A stretch of 32,794 nt of DNA, from NCBI RefSeq assembly GCF_013870515.1, contig NZ_JACBXA010000041.1:1-32794 (forward strand), read 5' to 3'. Shown piece after piece: positions 31,402-32,794 of the stretch. Each line of letters opens with the position of its first letter. Positions within the stretch are counted from its first letter, which is position 1. A program made the position numbers and the translations under genes. Origin of the DNA: Streptomyces albidus (ex Kaewkla and Franco 2022). Lineage in GTDB: Bacteria > Actinomycetota > Actinomycetes > Streptomycetales > Streptomycetaceae. The notes under the pieces were generated by a model. The model worked only from the letters and a program-made list of their open reading frames with translations. It was not told the origin of the DNA and ran no database searches.

Positions 31402-31935
31402 ATGCCCACGCAACCGGACATGATGACAGAGAACAGCCCCAATCAGGCGTCTGCCGGGAGTGACCACGGCAGTCCAGTTCTTGACGCGATGCAGCACCAG
31501 GTCGCCGTCTTCGCGCGGCGTGCGGAACAGACCCGGCTCGGCGGTGTCGGCCAGGCCCGCAACTCCATGGACCGCGCCGCGTACCTGTTGCTCAACAGGC
31601 TCGACCAGATCGGCCCCATGGGCGTGAAGGCGCTCGCCTCCGGCATGGGGATCGACTCCTCGACCGTCACCCGGCAGGTCGCGCCGCTGGTCGACGCGGG
31701 TCTCGTCACCCGCACCACGCACCCCGAGGACGGCCGCGCCGTCGTCCTCAAGCTGTCCCAGCTCGGCTCGGCACGCCTCGAGCAGGTGCGCTCCTCGCGC
31801 CGCGAACTGATGGCTCTGCTCACCGAGGAGTGGAGCGAGGAGGAGCGGAACACCTTCTGCTCACTGCTGACCCGCTTCAACACGGCGATGCACGGCATCC
31901 ACCCTTCAACGGCAACGGACTCGCGCGCCTCTTGA
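31402..31935 (+). CDS. MarR family transcriptional regulator
   Basis: The protein is 177 residues from ATG 31402; GTG 31363 and ATG 31420 are possible alternatives, none with a good ribosome binding site. The winged helix spans about 65-125: YLLLNRLDQIGPMGVKALAS, GMGIDSSTVTRQVAPLVDAG and LVTRTTHPEDGRAVVLKLSQ. Dimerisation helices flank it. It is divergent from ilvA. A dyad GTAA...TTAC around 31341-31362 (GTAAGTACAACGAAGTTTTTAC, in parts) lies ahead of the start and may be its operator. Target unknown. Confidence 0.88.
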   Translation: MPTQPDMMTENSPNQASAGSDHGSPVLDAMQHQVAVFARRAEQTRLGGVGQARNSMDRAAYLLLNRLDQIGPMGVKALASGMGIDSSTVTRQVAPLVDAGLVTRTTHPEDGRAVVLKLSQLGSARLEQVRSSRRELMALLTEEWSEEERNTFCSLLTRFNTAMHGIHPSTATDSRAS

Positions 31936-31936
31936 T

Positions 31937-31968
31937 TTGATCAGCGAGCCTGCCGTCCTATGGCCATA
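31937..31968 (+). promoter_or_regulatory. Possible promoter of the sigma-like gene
   Basis: TTGATC (31937-31942) and TATGGC (31959-31964) are 16 bp apart, and TATGGCCATA (31959-31968) is a perfect 10-bp palindrome overlapping the -10. It would give a leader of about 20 bases before GTG 31991. Confidence 0.35.
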
Positions 31969-31990
31969 AAGCGGGCGGGAGGCGCAGACC

Positions 31991-32584
31991 GTGGGAGAAC
32001 GGCGGAACCGGGAAGAACACCGCCGGGCCCGGGAGTTCGAAGCGTTCGTCGCGGGCGCGGCAGGCAGGCTGCTGCATGCCGCCACCCTTCTGACGGGCGA
32101 GGTCTTCGGGGCGGCTCCTGCCGCGCAGCAGCTCCTCGTGGACGCCCTCGCCCGTACGTACGCGGACTGGGACCGGCTGCGCGGCGAGGATCCGTACGAG
32201 CACACGCGTCACGATCTCGCCTGCCACTTCGCGCACGCCGCCTGGCGCTACCGCCGCCCTCGCGGCGGGCTCCTGGACGCCCTGTCGCCGCAGGAGCGGC
32301 TGATGCTGATGCTGCGGATGTACGAGGGCGTGGCCGAGGAGCAGGTCGCGGCGGCTCTCGGCCTGCCGGTGGAGCGCGTGCGGGAGCTGTGCACGCGGGG
32401 CATGGCGTCGGTCCTGAGCCGCGCCTCGAACCCTGCGAACCCCTCAGGCGCCCCGGGCGGCGACGGAGCCGGCGGACAGGGAGGGGCCGTGCACGCGGCC
32501 GAGCACGGTCTCTCGCGCCTCGTCACGGGTATCCGGCATCTGGGCAGGGCCGGGGCCGGCCGGGACAAGGAGGGGGTCGCATGA
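31991..32584 (+). CDS. Degenerate ECF/SigE-family sigma-like protein
   Basis: The 197-residue protein starts at GTG 31991 behind GGGAGG. The N-terminal part (FEAFVAGAAGRLLHAATLLT, then LLVDALARTYADWDRLRG) follows the region-2 plan of SigE-family ECF sigma factors, but the usual DLVQEAL acidic core is changed. Region 4 is recognisable: LSPQERLMLMLRMYEGVAEE, then QVAAALGLPVERVRELCTRG. A Gly/Ala-rich tail follows. The next gene overlaps by ATGA and encodes a membrane protein, the normal arrangement for a sigma/anti-sigma pair. Whether it still binds promoters is uncertain. Confidence 0.65.
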   Translation: MGERRNREEHRRAREFEAFVAGAAGRLLHAATLLTGEVFGAAPAAQQLLVDALARTYADWDRLRGEDPYEHTRHDLACHFAHAAWRYRRPRGGLLDALSPQERLMLMLRMYEGVAEEQVAAALGLPVERVRELCTRGMASVLSRASNPANPSGAPGGDGAGGQGGAVHAAEHGLSRLVTGIRHLGRAGAGRDKEGVA

Positions 32585-32794
32585 AGCTCCCCGACCGCAA
32601 GGAGACCGAGGTCCGCGGTCTGCTGGAGGGCGGACCGCCCGTGGCGGTGCCTCACGACCTCGCCGAGCGGGCCGTCATGCGCGGACTGCGCATGACGCAG
32701 CGCCGCCGCACCGTGCAGCTGGTGCTGTGGGCGTTCTTCGTGGCCAGCGTCGCCTTCGCCGTGTGGGCCGTGCTGGCCGAGCCCTGGGTGGGCG
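32581..32794 (+). CDS. Membrane protein, N-terminal part (possible anti-sigma partner)
   Basis: ATG 32581 overlaps the stop of the sigma-like gene and the frame is open to the window edge (71 codons). A cytoplasmic N-terminus (MKLPDRKETEVRGLLEGGPP, then HDLAERAVMRGLRMTQRRR) is followed by a membrane helix (VQLVLWAFFVASVAFAVWAVL). It is translationally coupled, so a partner of the sigma-like protein is plausible. No zinc-binding anti-sigma motif (HxxxCxxC) is seen in the part available. Confidence 0.7.
   Translation, partial: MKLPDRKETEVRGLLEGGPPVAVPHDLAERAVMRGLRMTQRRRTVQLVLWAFFVASVAFAVWAVLAEPWVG

Noticed and set aside
1..32794. Biosynthetic gene cluster, prophage or conjugative element
   Set aside because: No PKS, NRPS, terpene, phage structural, integrase or transfer genes were seen; the genes are mostly core or regulatory.
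1..32794. tRNA, rRNA or CRISPR array
   Set aside because: No cloverleaf with a GTTCGANTC arm and CCA-type end, no rRNA-like stretch and no regularly spaced repeats were recognised by eye; a tRNAscan or covariance scan would settle it.

Overview
The window looks like Streptomyces (or a close actinomycete) chromosome. It is GC-rich, with GTG and TTG starts and many 4-base ATGA/GTGA gene overlaps. Its gene set is characteristic: a mycothiol S-conjugate amidase (mca) beside DUF4307 and greA, a clpP3/clpP4 pair with a PopR/ClgR-type regulator ending in an Ala-Ala degron, and long perfect hairpin terminators. There is no CRISPR array, rRNA, recognisable tRNA, integrase or transposase.

Layout, left to right. 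(1) 1-5900, envelope and general metabolism: the start of a secreted protein, a small acidic hypothetical, an L,D-transpeptidase lipoprotein, a PfpI-thioesterase operon, an MFS exporter and a secreted lysozyme-like protein. (2) 6100-8190: a leftward operon of a MerR regulator, a membrane protein and a low-affinity iron permease-like protein, driven by a textbook 19-bp-spacer MerR promoter that seems to make leaderless mRNA. (3) 8350-10820: a DinB-type protein, the PopR-like regulator and clpP4/clpP3; the last codons of popR and clpP4 form the two arms of one hairpin. The ClpP4-like subunit has Gly where ClpP has its catalytic His. (4) 10969-13040: a tightly overlapping operon (SRPBCC-like, DUF4166, TetR) behind two perfect 7-2-7 operators 33 bp apart. 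(5) 13259-15400: a lower-GC, unrecognised membrane protein with a duplicated 92-residue domain, plus about 650 bp without a convincing gene. (6) 15399-17640: a divergent msrA that has lost both substrate-binding tyrosines, and a GAF-like/SpoIIE phosphatase. (7) 17661-22190: an IclR regulator divergent from a DASS-type di/tricarboxylate symporter with two MmgE/PrpD-family genes, probably for uptake and catabolism of a carboxylic acid. (8) 22190-25400: an AGCS amino-acid symporter lying between an intact canonical msrA and a broken copy of that gene's last ~50 bp. (9) 25436-31238, a conserved housekeeping block: small membrane protein, mca, DUF4307, greA, a DrrAB-type ABC exporter and threonine ammonia-lyase. 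(10) 31402-end: a MarR regulator, a degenerate sigma-like protein and the start of a membrane protein overlapping it, resembling a sigma/anti-sigma arrangement.

The least explained items are the SRPBCC-DUF4166-TetR operon, the duplicated-domain membrane protein, the MerR-membrane-iron permease trio and the msrA direct repeat around agcS. No function is proven by sequence alone. Motif calls come from reading the sequence; family roles come from general knowledge; regulatory links are inference.
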